In this document: piece after piece, positions 31,101-45,240 of the stretch
Position numbering within the stretch: position 1 is the stretch's first letter
Layout of the letters: every line of letters begins with the position of its first letter
Origin: Leptospira kirschneri serovar Cynopteri str. 3522 CT
GTDB lineage: Bacteria > Spirochaetota > Leptospiria > Leptospirales > Leptospiraceae
Direction: 5' to 3'
Length of the DNA stretch: 64,000 nucleotides
Assembly: GCF_000243695.2 (NCBI RefSeq)
Contig: NZ_AHMN02000005.1
Span: 37,501-101,500 of the forward strand
Program-made: the position numbers and the translations under genes
Notes under the pieces: generated by a model
What the model was told of the DNA's origin: nothing
Database searches by the model: none
What the model saw: only the letters and a program-made list of their open reading frames with translations

Positions 31101-34100
31101 CATCGCCGCTACTGCAGTTTGCATTACTTCACCTAACGCAGATGCTTTGGTTCCTGATATGTTCGCACTAAAACCGCCTCCCCAACCTCCTTTTACTTCG
31201 TGTTGGCCTGTTAACAAGTTTGCGTTTTGGTGTTTTGTATATGTTACATAGCCGGTTACTGGGGTTTTAACTCCCATCGTCGCTGCTGAGATAATTCCGT
31301 TCGCAAGGGCCGCTATTGCTCCGTTCGTTCCGTTGATACTACCTTCTACTCCCATACTTACCGCTGTGCTTGCTGCTAATGCTAGGATCTGGCCGTTCGT
31401 TAGTCCTGTCGCTACTACTGTTGACACTCCTCCTACAGAAGCGGTTGTTGCCGTTCCTGTTTGGACTGCTACAGTACTAAGCCAACTGTTGGCCGCTCCC
31501 GATGCTGCTCCTGCTGTAAAGTAGATCGCCGCTGCGGCCGCTGCTACTTGTACTATCGTTTGGGCGTCTCTTAGACGTTGTTCTTTGGCTTGTTTCTTTT
31601 GTTCTTTCTCGTCTATATGATGTTTTAATAATAAACCTAGGTTATGCGCTGCTTCTTTGTCTCCCGGAATCAGTGTCTCTCCGATCACATCAAACAACTT
31701 GTTACGCATTTCCGTTTCTATATACGATTTGTTGATAATTCCTTGTCCGGTCCTTGCTTTGACGTCTTCTTGTGTAATCGTATTACGCCAATCTCTCGTT
31801 TGGTCATAGACACTATTTCTAAATGCAGATGATACTACTCCTTCGCCTAACATATTTCCTACGTCGGCTAATGTGGTAGCTACTCCTCTAAAACCTTTGG
31901 TAATTAAACTCGTCAGTCCTCCACCAAACAACTTTCTATCTAACAACAATACTGATCCAGGGCTTCCTGTAATAAAACTACTACCTAACAGTAAATTGTC
32001 TCTTTTATGTATTTCTCTTTCTGCTTGTTGTCTTACTACAAAGTCGGACGCTTGCCCGGACCACATATCTATCTTAGCTTGATCCCAATTATTTTGTTTC
32101 CCGTATTCTTTTACAGTCGCACTGGCTAGCCCTACTTGATCCGCGCTCCAAGTTCGTATATCATCTTTGTATTGTTTTAGTTTTACGTCATTGATCGCCG
32201 TTCTTACATTCTGATTAATTTCTTTTTCATATCTCTCTGACGTCAGCCCCAAGTCTCCAGCTATATGGGCCGTTCCGTTAATTAACGCTCCTGCAACTTC
32301 TCCAAACGCACCTCCTAGATTCGCCATTCCTACTCTTAACTCGCCTAACACAGAATTCATGGAAAAAGCTCCCGATCTTCTTCCTAACTCTTCTTTGGCT
32401 TGTTTCATTTGAAAATAGTCTGATACATATTGGGACGCAAATCCAGAAAACTCAGGAGACCAGTGTTGACTTTCTCCATATTTCTGTACTGCAAAACCTA
32501 CCATGCTGTTTTTAAATTCTTTCCAACGGTTTAAAGCAGCAAGGTCGTTTGTATGAGCACTGTTCATTCCTAATTGAAGAACGGTTCCCATTCCTGTGCC
32601 TATAAACATCGCATCTCCCATCAAACCAATCGAATCTAAATGTTTCCCAAGTCCTAAATGTCTAGATCCTAAATGATGTTTAGCACGATCCGCTTCTAAA
32701 TGTGTAATTAAACCACCCGACAAAAGCGCCGCCGCGTCCGGAGGCAAATCAAACGCATTAGAAAGTGCTGTAGCAACAACGTCTTGTATTGCTTGTCTGG
32801 ATTGATTCGCAATCCATTGCCCTGTTTTCATACCACCGTATAACACCGATTCGGCGTAACTCGCAATCAAGTTCGCAATTTTTACTTTGTTATTTACTTC
32901 GTTGGCTGCAATGGACGCGTTATGATCGTTTTCCATCTGAGCATTTTTTACTTCGTTAAACAGTCCTGCAGTATATTTGTTAGAGGACAAATAGGAATTC
33001 AAGTTTCCAAACGAAACATTGACCAAATCTCCGATTCCGTTTTCTTTTGCGTCAAAAATATCTCCTAACCTAGAAGCACCTCTTCCTAATAAAAGTGCTT
33101 TAGGATTAGGAGGCGCAATCGTTACAATTCTATCACTTTCACCGTAACAATAAGATTCGCTTCGAGTGGCGTCCGCCCCACACTGGTTAGAACTACCGTT
33201 ATAAATATTTCTATGTGCGGTTATATTCCCTTTCGAATCAATTTCCACACTTTCATAAGTACGTTCCGTATATTGGTTACAACCTGCATTTGTTAAATTG
33301 GCTCCGCATACTTCTTTGCTGGTAATCCAATCCCCAACAGTCATCTGTTTTAATTCACCGTCTTCATCCGTAAACATACGAATGTTTCCGTTTTCGTCTA
33401 ACACGTATGTGGTGCCGATCTCTTCACCAGAATACTTGTCTTTTGTTGTAATCGTTTTGGTTTTTAGATGATGAGCATCCATTAACGCCTGTTGACCGTT
33501 TTGGCTAAACTGTCTTTCGTTTCTCATCGAATCAGCCACATTCTGCATGTAACCTAAAATGTTGTCCATCAAAGCATTGTTAGTCGAAGACAACAAAGTC
33601 AAATTCGAAACTCCCGTAATCGCCCTGCTCATACTCGACCCAAAAGAACTTAATAAATCGAAATTGGGAACCCCTCTATTAGCATCTCTATCTAAGTTTT
33701 CTAATATATCTCCCCCATACGAAGTAAACTTTCTGATCTCTAAAGGTTTTATCCCTGAATCCAACTGACCTTTGTTCAAACCCGCCAAAATCTGCTGAGT
33801 CAACTGCCCATAGTTAGATTGTCCCTGACCGTTTTTCAAAGCGTTGGAAGCGGCGTCAAAAGCGTTTTGAGCCTGTTGTTGTAATTGACCCATCTGCGCC
33901 AACCAACTCGATTCGTGATCTTGTAAATCTTGTACACCCGCATTGTATGCGTTTTGTGCGTCCGTTAACGCAGTCTGCATTTGTGTTTGCCAGTTCGCAT
34001 ACTGAGCGTTATACGAAGCCACCTGAGCCGTCCAGTTCGTAACCGAAGGCATAACGTTGGTCATCCAGTCATGTTCAAAACTTTGTAATTGTAACACTAA

Positions 34101-34394
34101 ATCTTGATAGGTAGTTACGTTCGCATACGCGTTGTTATTCGTTACTGTAAAAGACAATTCTATCCAAGCATAATCTTGATAGTGTTCAATATCCGCTAAA
34201 AACGGAATACCCGCCCAAACTCCCAATTCTCTTGCAATATAACGGTTAAAGTCATAACCTCTTTGGGAAAAAGTATCATTTGCACCATAAATTCCAGGAT
34301 CAGGATGAAATATATCTCCAGAATGACAGCCCAAAGGATCCGGACAATATTGGTCTGGTCCTCCGTTTGGATGTGGATCATTATCCTCATTCAT
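28176..34394 (-). CDS. Giant leptospiral surface-type protein with Hint domain and C-terminal cysteine-peptidase-like domain (5' end disrupted)
   Basis: 2072 residues from ATG 34392-34394, but the real start is almost surely further upstream (34829), as the frame stays open through the artefactual linker to a TAA at 34497. It fits the very large Leptospira family I know as TIGR04388. Order of parts: Gln/Ala-rich coiled-coil-like region (about 60-200); long helical and glycine-rich body; a membrane-like Ala/Gly segment near 960-1040; Hint domain from Cys1388 (TCFAPGSKI) to His-Asn 1627-1628 (VVHNY), with THTYVV-like and WNHPF motifs; then a toxin-like region ending in a papain/C39-type fold with Cys1867 (VAVCQSTVIAED), His1969 (SLGHVTRITGY) and INDSYGD. 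The Hint domain could release the C-terminal domain by self-cleavage. Confidence 0.78.
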   Translation of the reverse strand: MNEDNDPHPNGGPDQYCPDPLGCHSGDIFHPDPGIYGANDTFSQRGYDFNRYIARELGVWAGIPFLADIEHYQDYAWIELSFTVTNNNAYANVTTYQDLVLQLQSFEHDWMTNVMPSVTNWTAQVASYNAQYANWQTQMQTALTDAQNAYNAGVQDLQDHESSWLAQMGQLQQQAQNAFDAASNALKNGQGQSNYGQLTQQILAGLNKGQLDSGIKPLEIRKFTSYGGDILENLDRDANRGVPNFDLLSSFGSSMSRAITGVSNLTLLSSTNNALMDNILGYMQNVADSMRNERQFSQNGQQALMDAHHLKTKTITTKDKYSGEEIGTTYVLDENGNIRMFTDEDGELKQMTVGDWITSKEVCGANLTNAGCNQYTERTYESVEIDSKGNITAHRNIYNGSSNQCGADATRSESYCYGESDRIVTIAPPNPKALLLGRGASRLGDIFDAKENGIGDLVNVSFGNLNSYLSSNKYTAGLFNEVKNAQMENDHNASIAANEVNNKVKIANLIASYAESVLYGGMKTGQWIANQSRQAIQDVVATALSNAFDLPPDAAALLSGGLITHLEADRAKHHLGSRHLGLGKHLDSIGLMGDAMFIGTGMGTVLQLGMNSAHTNDLAALNRWKEFKNSMVGFAVQKYGESQHWSPEFSGFASQYVSDYFQMKQAKEELGRRSGAFSMNSVLGELRVGMANLGGAFGEVAGALINGTAHIAGDLGLTSERYEKEINQNVRTAINDVKLKQYKDDIRTWSADQVGLASATVKEYGKQNNWDQAKIDMWSGQASDFVVRQQAEREIHKRDNLLLGSSFITGSPGSVLLLDRKLFGGGLTSLITKGFRGVATTLADVGNMLGEGVVSSAFRNSVYDQTRDWRNTITQEDVKARTGQGIINKSYIETEMRNKLFDVIGETLIPGDKEAAHNLGLLLKHHIDEKEQKKQAKEQRLRDAQTIVQVAAAAAAIYFTAGAASGAANSWLSTVAVQTGTATTASVGGVSTVVATGLTNGQILALAASTAVSMGVEGSINGTNGAIAALANGIISAATMGVKTPVTGYVTYTKHQNANLLTGQHEVKGGWGGGFSANISGTKASALGEVMQTAVAAMKMSNLNFGLSYNQDAGLGMNVNTNFTSGLGLGLDYNFKSGDYTANASYDKNHIGGQSWANASFNISASKTGHASASISYNSDGNTAIPQRLRGGGGTLDFGNDGKIGLSIQGMRGATVGTLTYDTNTHGFEPVSFNSNFQNEFNQGQTAENSSENHERKQMEILLKEISLGSKMDKPLFTEREIDSALPRDGKGGIDMERANPEKLLEKWNGYKDRMSQNPENLQKWKEEVTRAGERSGIEVRFNEGKSATTTFGKFVTGLMGDVAQSFGFANDGSKMVDKQGVFHLDTCFAPGSKITRLKNKNVRIYGNMNSSEDSFSKANSNKTNSNEFSSNDYEFTNIEDVKIGDVVRSWNENTNTFENKRVTETFVHEVPQLFFLELDGEEEIHTTWNHPFRRQKTDEFANANSRQRTEDRNGGDITSRIANAVYGDGRIRREFEQHSVGTEKHSRNVALEKRNSDSSEVQSSEWVKVEDLRLRDQVLRSDGSWGTVTGIYYYNTEPTKVYNLEVEDNHTYVVGGDTFGIGYVVHNYTEQVQRILDGKGILSEDSSKMLDSANAKDKLRALGKVNEFDYAGSKWKNVGSDENGVAHFQSESNKYGLKEDLYFRNNNGKIEIEQVQHLNGKEYSTKNSNLDVLKQTVIAVNLKSTNDYLTHLSNVLGERGGSGTKYDDGTPKVSLVKDANGQAILHETKNGTHTAEIERNGNKGKMLVEEVGRTQREARSDYSGERGLIKKYDLNNPLERRAYDAENDTPTQVVPGGDHLRDVAVCQSTVIAEDRHNNGRTVGEVAKAMGDFAASRGLRPSQLGVLEISQALKKDGLQVGADIYFQKTGKYKETREQFNDRFFEFAKGQLDQGMAVNVGGTYANSLGHVTRITGYVEGPHGERGFMINDSYGDANKGYRNGAGGQDGRAVFYPIDKLNVAQFNYAYTIVEDTGTNTPSGNGSSSGSRRRNSSGGFWNKFSNIFKFDFFKKD

Positions 34395-34434
34395 AAAGGC
34401 TCTTAAATCCGCTTGATTAATACCTGAAATCGTC

Positions 34435-34476
34435 TCGTATAACTTCGTATAATGTATGCTATACGAAGTTATTACG
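34435..34476. other. 454 paired-end linker (contains loxP), assembly artefact in a gene
   Basis: Identical 42 bp to 20608-20649 (TCG + loxP arms around ATGTATGC + TACG). Here there is no obvious duplication next to it, so the two sides may come from positions that are not adjacent in the real genome. Confidence 0.93.
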
Positions 34477-34496
34477 GATAAGTTGTTCCGAACGCC

Positions 34497-34829
34497 TTAC
34501 TTTCGTAAAGAGTTTATAAACGAAAATTTGATTATTCCTTGAACAGAAGCGTAGTGATCACTTGTAGTAACCGAGTTCACCATCATAGTGATCTGAGCTT
34601 GCACCTGTGCTTCCCACTGAGTTTGTAAAATACTCACACCCTGAAACACAAACGCGTCCCAATTTCCTACCGTCTGCATTCCATTGGCGACATTAAAAGT
34701 CTGGTCCATGGACGTAGCGTTAAAAACAGGAGTGTTTAAATTAGGAACCACCACCGGCGGGGCGTATAACGCGCTATAGATACATAATAGCATTACAATA
34801 ATTATATGCTTTAAAATGCTTATTTTCAT
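34497..34829 (-). CDS. N-terminal fragment of the giant protein gene
   Basis: The 110-residue frame begins MKISILKHIIIVMLLCIYSA, a signal peptide followed by PPVVVPNLNTPVFNATSMDQ and a SILQTQWEAQVQAQITMMVN helix, which matches the N-terminal style of the giant Leptospira family. It is in the same reading frame as the 2072-residue part, interrupted by TAA at 34497-34499 and the linker. It most likely belongs to the same gene. Adding one T in the TTTT run near 34529 would give a continuation FFVYKLFTKVRRSEQLI, so a homopolymer error is possible. Confidence 0.7.
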   Translation of the reverse strand: MKISILKHIIIVMLLCIYSALYAPPVVVPNLNTPVFNATSMDQTFNVANGMQTVGNWDAFVFQGVSILQTQWEAQVQAQITMMVNSVTTSDHYASVQGIIKFSFINSLRK

Positions 34830-35237
34830 AGTTTACGCCCTTATAAAGTTATATTTTTCAAAAATTTAGCCATTTCCGTGCTTAAAACTAAATTCTTGTT
34901 TTCAAAGTTTCACCTTGCTTTTTTTATACATAGTTCGACAAATTATAAATAATCGAATTGTTTATAAATAAAACTATTTGTGATTTTATACGTTGGATAT
35001 ATTCACAAAATGCAACATCTGACTTTTTTTGGATCTTGTCTACTTTATTTTCTAGGCTCTGTTTAAAAATTAATGAGAAGTAAATTTAAAGATGAACAGT
35101 TAAGAAAATTAGAAAATATGTATAACGGCAACAAATTTAGAATGACAAATTCAAACCGATTTTCAGTTTTATTGATTCTTATAAAACAAAACTAAGCGTT
35201 TGCCGTAAGGAATTCATTTTTTGAGCAAAGTTTTTCA
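34830..35237. other. Intergenic stretch upstream of the giant gene
   Basis: It should hold the promoter for the leftward giant gene and the 3' end of the TonB receptor transcript. The only structure seen is a weak AT-rich dyad TTATAAAT...GTTTATAA around 34943-34967. No gene or known repeat is visible. Confidence 0.45.
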
Positions 35238-38141
35238 TCAAAATCGAATCTGCATTCCTATACTGATAAAAGGATAATATTTAACCTTTCCAGCGATCGC
35301 GGTAGATTCGATATAATTAGAATTATAAACTGGGGTGGGATTACTGGGAGTTGTAAATCCGGTCAAAGGATTGGTAAAAGCGCTTTTCGAATAAGGACTA
35401 AAGTTATTGTATGTTTGACTAATCTGATTTCTATTACCAAAAAAATTAATCAATTCAACATAAGTATTTACATAACCCCATTGATAGTTCATAAAACGGT
35501 CGATCCGAATATCCAATTGATGAAAATCCGGCCATCTACCAGAATTATAATATTCTGAATAAGTTGGATTATAAAGATTGATACCTGTAGAAGCAAGCCC
35601 CGAAGCCTTAGAAGAATCCACGATAGGAGTAATCGGAACGTTAGTGAGATACGTATACTTGCTACCGATCTGCCAACTCTGACCGAATTTCCAGGCAAAA
35701 ACAATGTTCAAAATATGAGTTCGATCGTAGTCGTATAACAAAAGTTTGTCGTTGTCTACTAGAAGTTCCCATTTACCATCGTCATAATAATTGAGATAAT
35801 TACCGCCTTCGTGAACCTGATACTGAAGCCTGTGGCCTCTATTATCTCTGGTTCTTTGATTTTCCTCGTCGTCTGTAAGTTGAGGTTGATGATTGTTTCT
35901 TTTCGAAACCGAATTGGTATACGAAATCCAACCGAAAAACCTGCGTGCGGCGCCTTGATTGGCTTTTAAAAACAACTCCACACCCCTAGAATATCCGTCT
36001 CTAGAATTGGAATAATTCATATTTCTAACGATCAAAGGATTATCTTGAACGTCGTCAGGATGATTGACGATATCTCGTTTTTCGTTGTTAGGTTGATACG
36101 GATCTTGAACGAACGAATCCGGGGTCACAAGATTAGAATATTGATTATGAAAACCTTCCACTTTGATCAGATAATCGGAAGAAACCCTTTGTTCAATACC
36201 ACCGGAAGAATGAATCGAATGTTCCATCTTTAAATTAGGGTTACCGGATCTAGAAGAAAACTGTTCAATCTGAAGCGGAGCGTTATAGTGTTCGCCCGTT
36301 CCGGCCAAAAATTTTGTAGCGGTCTTAAGAATTTCGTACTCAGCCCTACCTCGAAAAGAATCTTTCTTTTCATGTGCCTTATCATAATAATCGTGTCTAT
36401 ATCCGGGAAGAAAACTGAAACCTCCTATCTTAAACTCCATTTCCGCAAAAGCTGCAATTTCTCTTGTGTGGATAGAATCCCCTTCGATCAAAGCCCTAAA
36501 CTGACGATTAGAATCCAACAAACTGTTAAAAAAATCCAGAAACGTAGAGTTCGAAGATTTAATGTCCTCACCTTGAAGTTGAATCATCTTATCTCTAAGT
36601 TGACCACCAAATCGGAACGTTAGATGTCTTTCAATCAAATTGATCTTAGTATTGTTTTCCAAAAAACTAATGTTTTGAGTCGTAACATTCTGAAGTTCAA
36701 AAATCTGTTCTGCAGTCAGAGGATTTTTAAAATCTACTTCAAAAAATTCCTTAAAGTAATTATTCGAAATGGAAATGGAAGTTTCCAACCAAGATTTATT
36801 ATTGTAAGTGTATCTAAAGCCGCTCGTTCTAAACAATCGATCCAGACCCACGGGAGGACGACCCGAAGCCGCTCCTTGCAGACCAAAAAATTCATTTTTA
36901 CTGTTTTCAAAATCGTCTTGAGCTTTTGTATATTTCTGTTTGTCCCTGGCACCAAATAACAAAACGTTAAAGGTATGATTAGTTCCAGGTTTCCAATTGA
37001 ACTTAGCTTGATAGTCTTCGTAATCCGCATATTTAGCGTCTTGAGGGATACCGTCCGGATATAATTTCAAAAGAGTCAAGTTCGGATACGACTTTCTAGC
37101 GGAAACAATCGCATATAAATTTTCGGAAATCTTATTTTGATGATAAACGTCAGAAAGAAACGTGTTTAAGTTTAAAACAGAAGAAGTTTTAGCCACCGTA
37201 TCCGGAGTTTTAATGTCTATAATACCACCGGTCGCAAAACCGAACTGAACGGGAAAAGCCCCGGAATAAACGTTAAAAGATTTTATAATATTATTATTTA
37301 ATACAGAAGATTGATCTCCCAAGTGATACGGATAAGACATAGGAAAGCCGTCAAGATAATAACCGTTCGCTAAGGTTCCGCCGCCTCTCATCACCAAAAA
37401 CCCACGTTCACTGTTGGAATACGGATTAGAGTTCCCCACACTGTTAACTAAATTGTTAAACGAAGAGGAAGAAAGTCCAATCGGAGGAACCGCCGTAATT
37501 CCAGGAAGAGTCTGAATCGCTTTGAGGGCGTCGTTCTGGGCTCCGGGTAATCTTTGAATTTCCTCTTGTTGAAGAGTGTATCTAGAAAGAGATTCTAAAT
37601 CTTTTTCACCATAAACATTAATTTCCCCAGGAGTGGGTTTTCGAATAAAAATAAATTTTTTCTCGCCGTCGTGTTCTACGGAAATGTTTTTTTTAAAAAC
37701 CTTTTCCGAAGTCATAATTCTTAAATTGTAAGAACCGGGAGCAGGAAAGTTCACCTTGATAGAACCTTCTCCACTTGTAATCAGATACTTACCAATTTCT
37801 TGAAATACGACCGGAGTGTTAGAAACCGCGTGATTTCCAGTTTCATCTAAAATGACCACTTCTACCCGAATGGGTTTTTGAGCAAACAAAGTAGAATAAA
37901 AAAACAAAATCCCAAAAATAAAAAGACAGCTATAAAAATGATTGAGACGCAAAATTAAAAAAGGAGACCAATTTTTAAAATGCCGTATATTAAAAATACT
38001 TACTTTTCTAATAAACCAGATTGGAAATCGCGGCAGAATATTTTTGAGATATAAATATAAAAAAACGAAACGAAAGTTAAGTGAAATAGAAACGATTTTA
38101 CCCAACCATAACTTACGTAGAAATCCATAGTATTCTTCCAT
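35238..38141 (-). CDS. TonB-dependent outer-membrane receptor
   Basis: A 967-residue protein. A hydrophobic export segment FYSCLFIFGILFFYSTLFAQ lies around residues 69-88, preceded by a long basic leader, so the true start could be a non-ATG codon nearer to it. A carboxypeptidase-regulatory-like domain follows (KPIRVEVVILDETGN..., about 90-165), then the plug (LPGAQNDALKAIQTLPGI, GFLVMRGGGTLANGYYLDGF) and a C-terminal beta-barrel ending in an aromatic/Phe terminus (GMQIRF). Such receptors import siderophores, cobalamin or other ligands using TonB-ExbBD; the ligand is unknown. No fur-like site was identified. It stands alone on its strand. Confidence 0.88.
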   Translation of the reverse strand: MEEYYGFLRKLWLGKIVSISLNFRFVFLYLYLKNILPRFPIWFIRKVSIFNIRHFKNWSPFLILRLNHFYSCLFIFGILFFYSTLFAQKPIRVEVVILDETGNHAVSNTPVVFQEIGKYLITSGEGSIKVNFPAPGSYNLRIMTSEKVFKKNISVEHDGEKKFIFIRKPTPGEINVYGEKDLESLSRYTLQQEEIQRLPGAQNDALKAIQTLPGITAVPPIGLSSSSFNNLVNSVGNSNPYSNSERGFLVMRGGGTLANGYYLDGFPMSYPYHLGDQSSVLNNNIIKSFNVYSGAFPVQFGFATGGIIDIKTPDTVAKTSSVLNLNTFLSDVYHQNKISENLYAIVSARKSYPNLTLLKLYPDGIPQDAKYADYEDYQAKFNWKPGTNHTFNVLLFGARDKQKYTKAQDDFENSKNEFFGLQGAASGRPPVGLDRLFRTSGFRYTYNNKSWLETSISISNNYFKEFFEVDFKNPLTAEQIFELQNVTTQNISFLENNTKINLIERHLTFRFGGQLRDKMIQLQGEDIKSSNSTFLDFFNSLLDSNRQFRALIEGDSIHTREIAAFAEMEFKIGGFSFLPGYRHDYYDKAHEKKDSFRGRAEYEILKTATKFLAGTGEHYNAPLQIEQFSSRSGNPNLKMEHSIHSSGGIEQRVSSDYLIKVEGFHNQYSNLVTPDSFVQDPYQPNNEKRDIVNHPDDVQDNPLIVRNMNYSNSRDGYSRGVELFLKANQGAARRFFGWISYTNSVSKRNNHQPQLTDDEENQRTRDNRGHRLQYQVHEGGNYLNYYDDGKWELLVDNDKLLLYDYDRTHILNIVFAWKFGQSWQIGSKYTYLTNVPITPIVDSSKASGLASTGINLYNPTYSEYYNSGRWPDFHQLDIRIDRFMNYQWGYVNTYVELINFFGNRNQISQTYNNFSPYSKSAFTNPLTGFTTPSNPTPVYNSNYIESTAIAGKVKYYPFISIGMQIRF

Positions 38142-38361
38142 ATTTAATCCGGAAGTTTCAAAAAAAAGGGAAGGGATTGTTTTTCAAACTATAAATTTTT
38201 TCTAAAGAACGAAAACGTTCAATTACAATGAATTTACTACTGATAACTATATAACAAAGTACCAGTATTTTGCACTCATGCGATAAAGATCCAGGATTAA
38301 GATTCCCAATTCCACAACACTCTGACTCTAACAAAACCGAATCACTGGATAAAAAATCCAT

Positions 38362-38454
38362 TAGAGTTGTTTAAAAATTAATTCTTAATCCGTTTGTGTT
38401 GTATTAATTGAAGCATTTTGCAAATCTTCACTATGGAATTTTTTAAAAACTCTA
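38362..38454. repeat. 93-bp MITE-like element abutting the LRR gene stop codon
   Basis: Ends TAGAGTTGTTTAAAAAT and TTTTTAAAAACTCTA. It finishes one base before the stop codon of the LRR gene (TTA at 38455-38457 on the plus strand). The rest of the intergenic stretch 38142-38361 shows nothing recognisable. Confidence 0.7.
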
Positions 38455-39396
38455 TTATTCGCTTTCATCTTTACTATCAAAATCGATTTCACAGTTAGGA
38501 AGTAACTTTTGAATTTCCTGTTTTTCTTTAAATGAGAAAGGATTCGAATACAACCGCAGTACTTGTAAATTTTGAAGTAGCCCGATTTCTTTGGGAAGAG
38601 TTTTGAGTTTATTGTTTTGTAGATTTAATTCAAATAAATTCTGAAGTTGTCCAATCTCTTTCGGAATAGATGAAAGTTGATTACCATCTAAATGGAGTGA
38701 TTGTAAATTTTGAAGTTCTACGATTTCTTTCGAAAGGGTCTTGAGCTGGTTTCTACTCAAATACAACCATTTTAGATTTTGTTGTCGCCTAATCTCTTTC
38801 GGAAAAGACGTAAATTGATTATGACCTAAATTCAATGCTTCTAAATTTTGAAGTAGCTCCATTTCCTTCGGAAGAATCTTAAATCGATTACCAGCTAAAT
38901 CCAATCTTTCTAAATTTTGAAGTAGTTCCATTTCTTTCGGAAGAGAAGTAAGCTGATTACCAGCCAAATTTAATATACGTAACTTTTGAAGTTGTCTTGT
39001 CTCTTTCGGAAAAGACGTAAATTCATTATCATCTAAATTCAATATTTCTAAATTTTGAAGTAATTCCATTTCTTTCGGAAGGGATGTAAGTTGATTATGA
39101 GCTAAGTTTAATACACGTAATTTTTGAAGTCGTCCAATCTCCTTTGGAAGAGAAGTAAGTTGATTACCAACTAAATTCAATTTTTCTAAATTTTGAAATA
39201 ATCCGATTACTCTCGGGAGAGAATCGAGTTCATGCAAACCCATACTCACACCCGTACTCATACTCATTTCAAGAATTAAAACGTCCAAAGGGTTATCAAG
39301 AGCATCCTGCAAATTATGATACGTTTTTGTCATTTTCAGATTACAACACAAAGACAAGATCAACCCAAAGCTAACAAATATAAAGTGCCACTTCAT
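38455..39396 (-). CDS. Leucine-rich repeat lipoprotein
   Basis: Start chosen at ATG 39394-39396 because GGAG lies 8 nt upstream; an ATG two codons earlier and a longer open frame to 39465 are less likely. The 313-residue product begins MKWHFIFVSFGLILSLCCNL, a signal ending in a lipobox-like LSLC. Ten tandem 23-residue LRRs of the LPKEIGxLQNLxxLxLxxNQLTS type follow (about residues 65-295), then a short capping tail. These repeats are abundant in pathogenic Leptospira and are usually surface or secreted binding scaffolds; the ligand is unknown. MITE-like sequences lie at both ends of the gene. Confidence 0.85.
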   Translation of the reverse strand: MKWHFIFVSFGLILSLCCNLKMTKTYHNLQDALDNPLDVLILEMSMSTGVSMGLHELDSLPRVIGLFQNLEKLNLVGNQLTSLPKEIGRLQKLRVLNLAHNQLTSLPKEMELLQNLEILNLDDNEFTSFPKETRQLQKLRILNLAGNQLTSLPKEMELLQNLERLDLAGNRFKILPKEMELLQNLEALNLGHNQFTSFPKEIRRQQNLKWLYLSRNQLKTLSKEIVELQNLQSLHLDGNQLSSIPKEIGQLQNLFELNLQNNKLKTLPKEIGLLQNLQVLRLYSNPFSFKEKQEIQKLLPNCEIDFDSKDESE

Positions 39397-39986
39397 AAAC
39401 ATTTCTCCGTTTTTCTTTTCCGCCACAATCAAGATTGTAAAAGCAAAGTATATCCATATTTCCAATTTTTAGAGTTGTTTAAAAACAGTTTTAAAAATGG
39501 AAAAGATTCTTAATTGTATAGTTCTGGATCCAGAATTACTCAAAAAGAAAATATCATTTTATAGAATGCGACAAAAAGAAAGGCGGGGTTATCAAAAGAA
39601 ATGAATATAAATTAAGAACTGATACGTAAGCGAGATTCGAGTTTTATAGAAATTACGAACATAAAAATTAAAATCTCGTTTCAATCGGAATAGGAACACA
39701 ATGAATTTACACATCAATTACAAGAGAAATCAGAAAATAAATCTTGCACATTTAGATCATTCTGTTTTTTTCAATCGGAATTAATAAAAACACCGGAACA
39801 CGCCCGCCCAAATTTTAGAAACGAAATACTAAAGCGAAACGTCAATTCTTTACAAAACAAAAATGAACGATCCAAACCAGACCTCTTTCATCGAACTAGA
39901 GACGTATTCGTTGAACTTTAATCATAACATTTTTTATAAAACAAAAAGAAATTAATATCTTTATCAATCCAAATAGGCACAACACC
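39397..39986. other. Divergent intergenic stretch between LRR and WGR-DUF4132 genes
   Basis: It begins with a single MITE end TAGAGTTGTTTAAAAAC at 39470-39486 without a clear partner. Promoters for the two divergent genes must lie here, but I cannot assign them. No small gene is convincing. Confidence 0.5.
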
Positions 39987-44837
<4,851 letters not shown>

Positions 44838-44861
44838 AATTTTGTGAAGTCGGATCAGTGC

Positions 44862-44990
44862 GTGCCTCTGCGGGTATAACCTTGTAGTCAAGCGCAGAGT
44901 CGCGCTCTCAGCTCTGGTCAAGAAATTATATTCATTTTTTGTAAAATTTATATACCAAAAAAACAATTTCTTGACCCCGCTTCGATCGCT
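44862..44990. repeat. Structured repeat fragment with a third version of the long hairpin
   Basis: After a GCGCAGAGTCGCGCTCTCAG segment lies a perfect 12-bp inverted repeat GGTCAAGAAATT (44916-44927) with AATTTCTTGACC (44965-44976). The arms differ from the copies at 9741 and 12623 but remain complementary. Confidence 0.72.
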
Positions 44991-45093
44991 CACGCTCATA
45001 AAAACGTATAACGTTCGTTAAAACCGAGTGCTCCGTAAATACATTTAAATTTTAGTATATACTAAAGTTATTATTTATTTCCAAAAATTATAA

Positions 45094-45186
45094 AAGAGTT
45101 GTTAAAAAATGAAAGTTTTCGTTGTATCAAAATGGGCAATTGAAGCAATTTGTTCATCCCTACAATGGAATTTTTCAACAACTCTA
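45094..45186. repeat. 93-bp MITE-like element
   Basis: Ends AAGAGTTGTTAAAAAATG and ATTTTTCAACAACTCTA, same family as 10037-10130. With the structured repeat it fills most of the gap 44838-45240 between the WGR-DUF4132 and MoxR genes. Confidence 0.72.
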
Positions 45187-45240
45187 AAGTATAAAATCGA
45201 TCTTTTGTAAAAAAAAGGAATCAAATTGAGAATATAAAAA

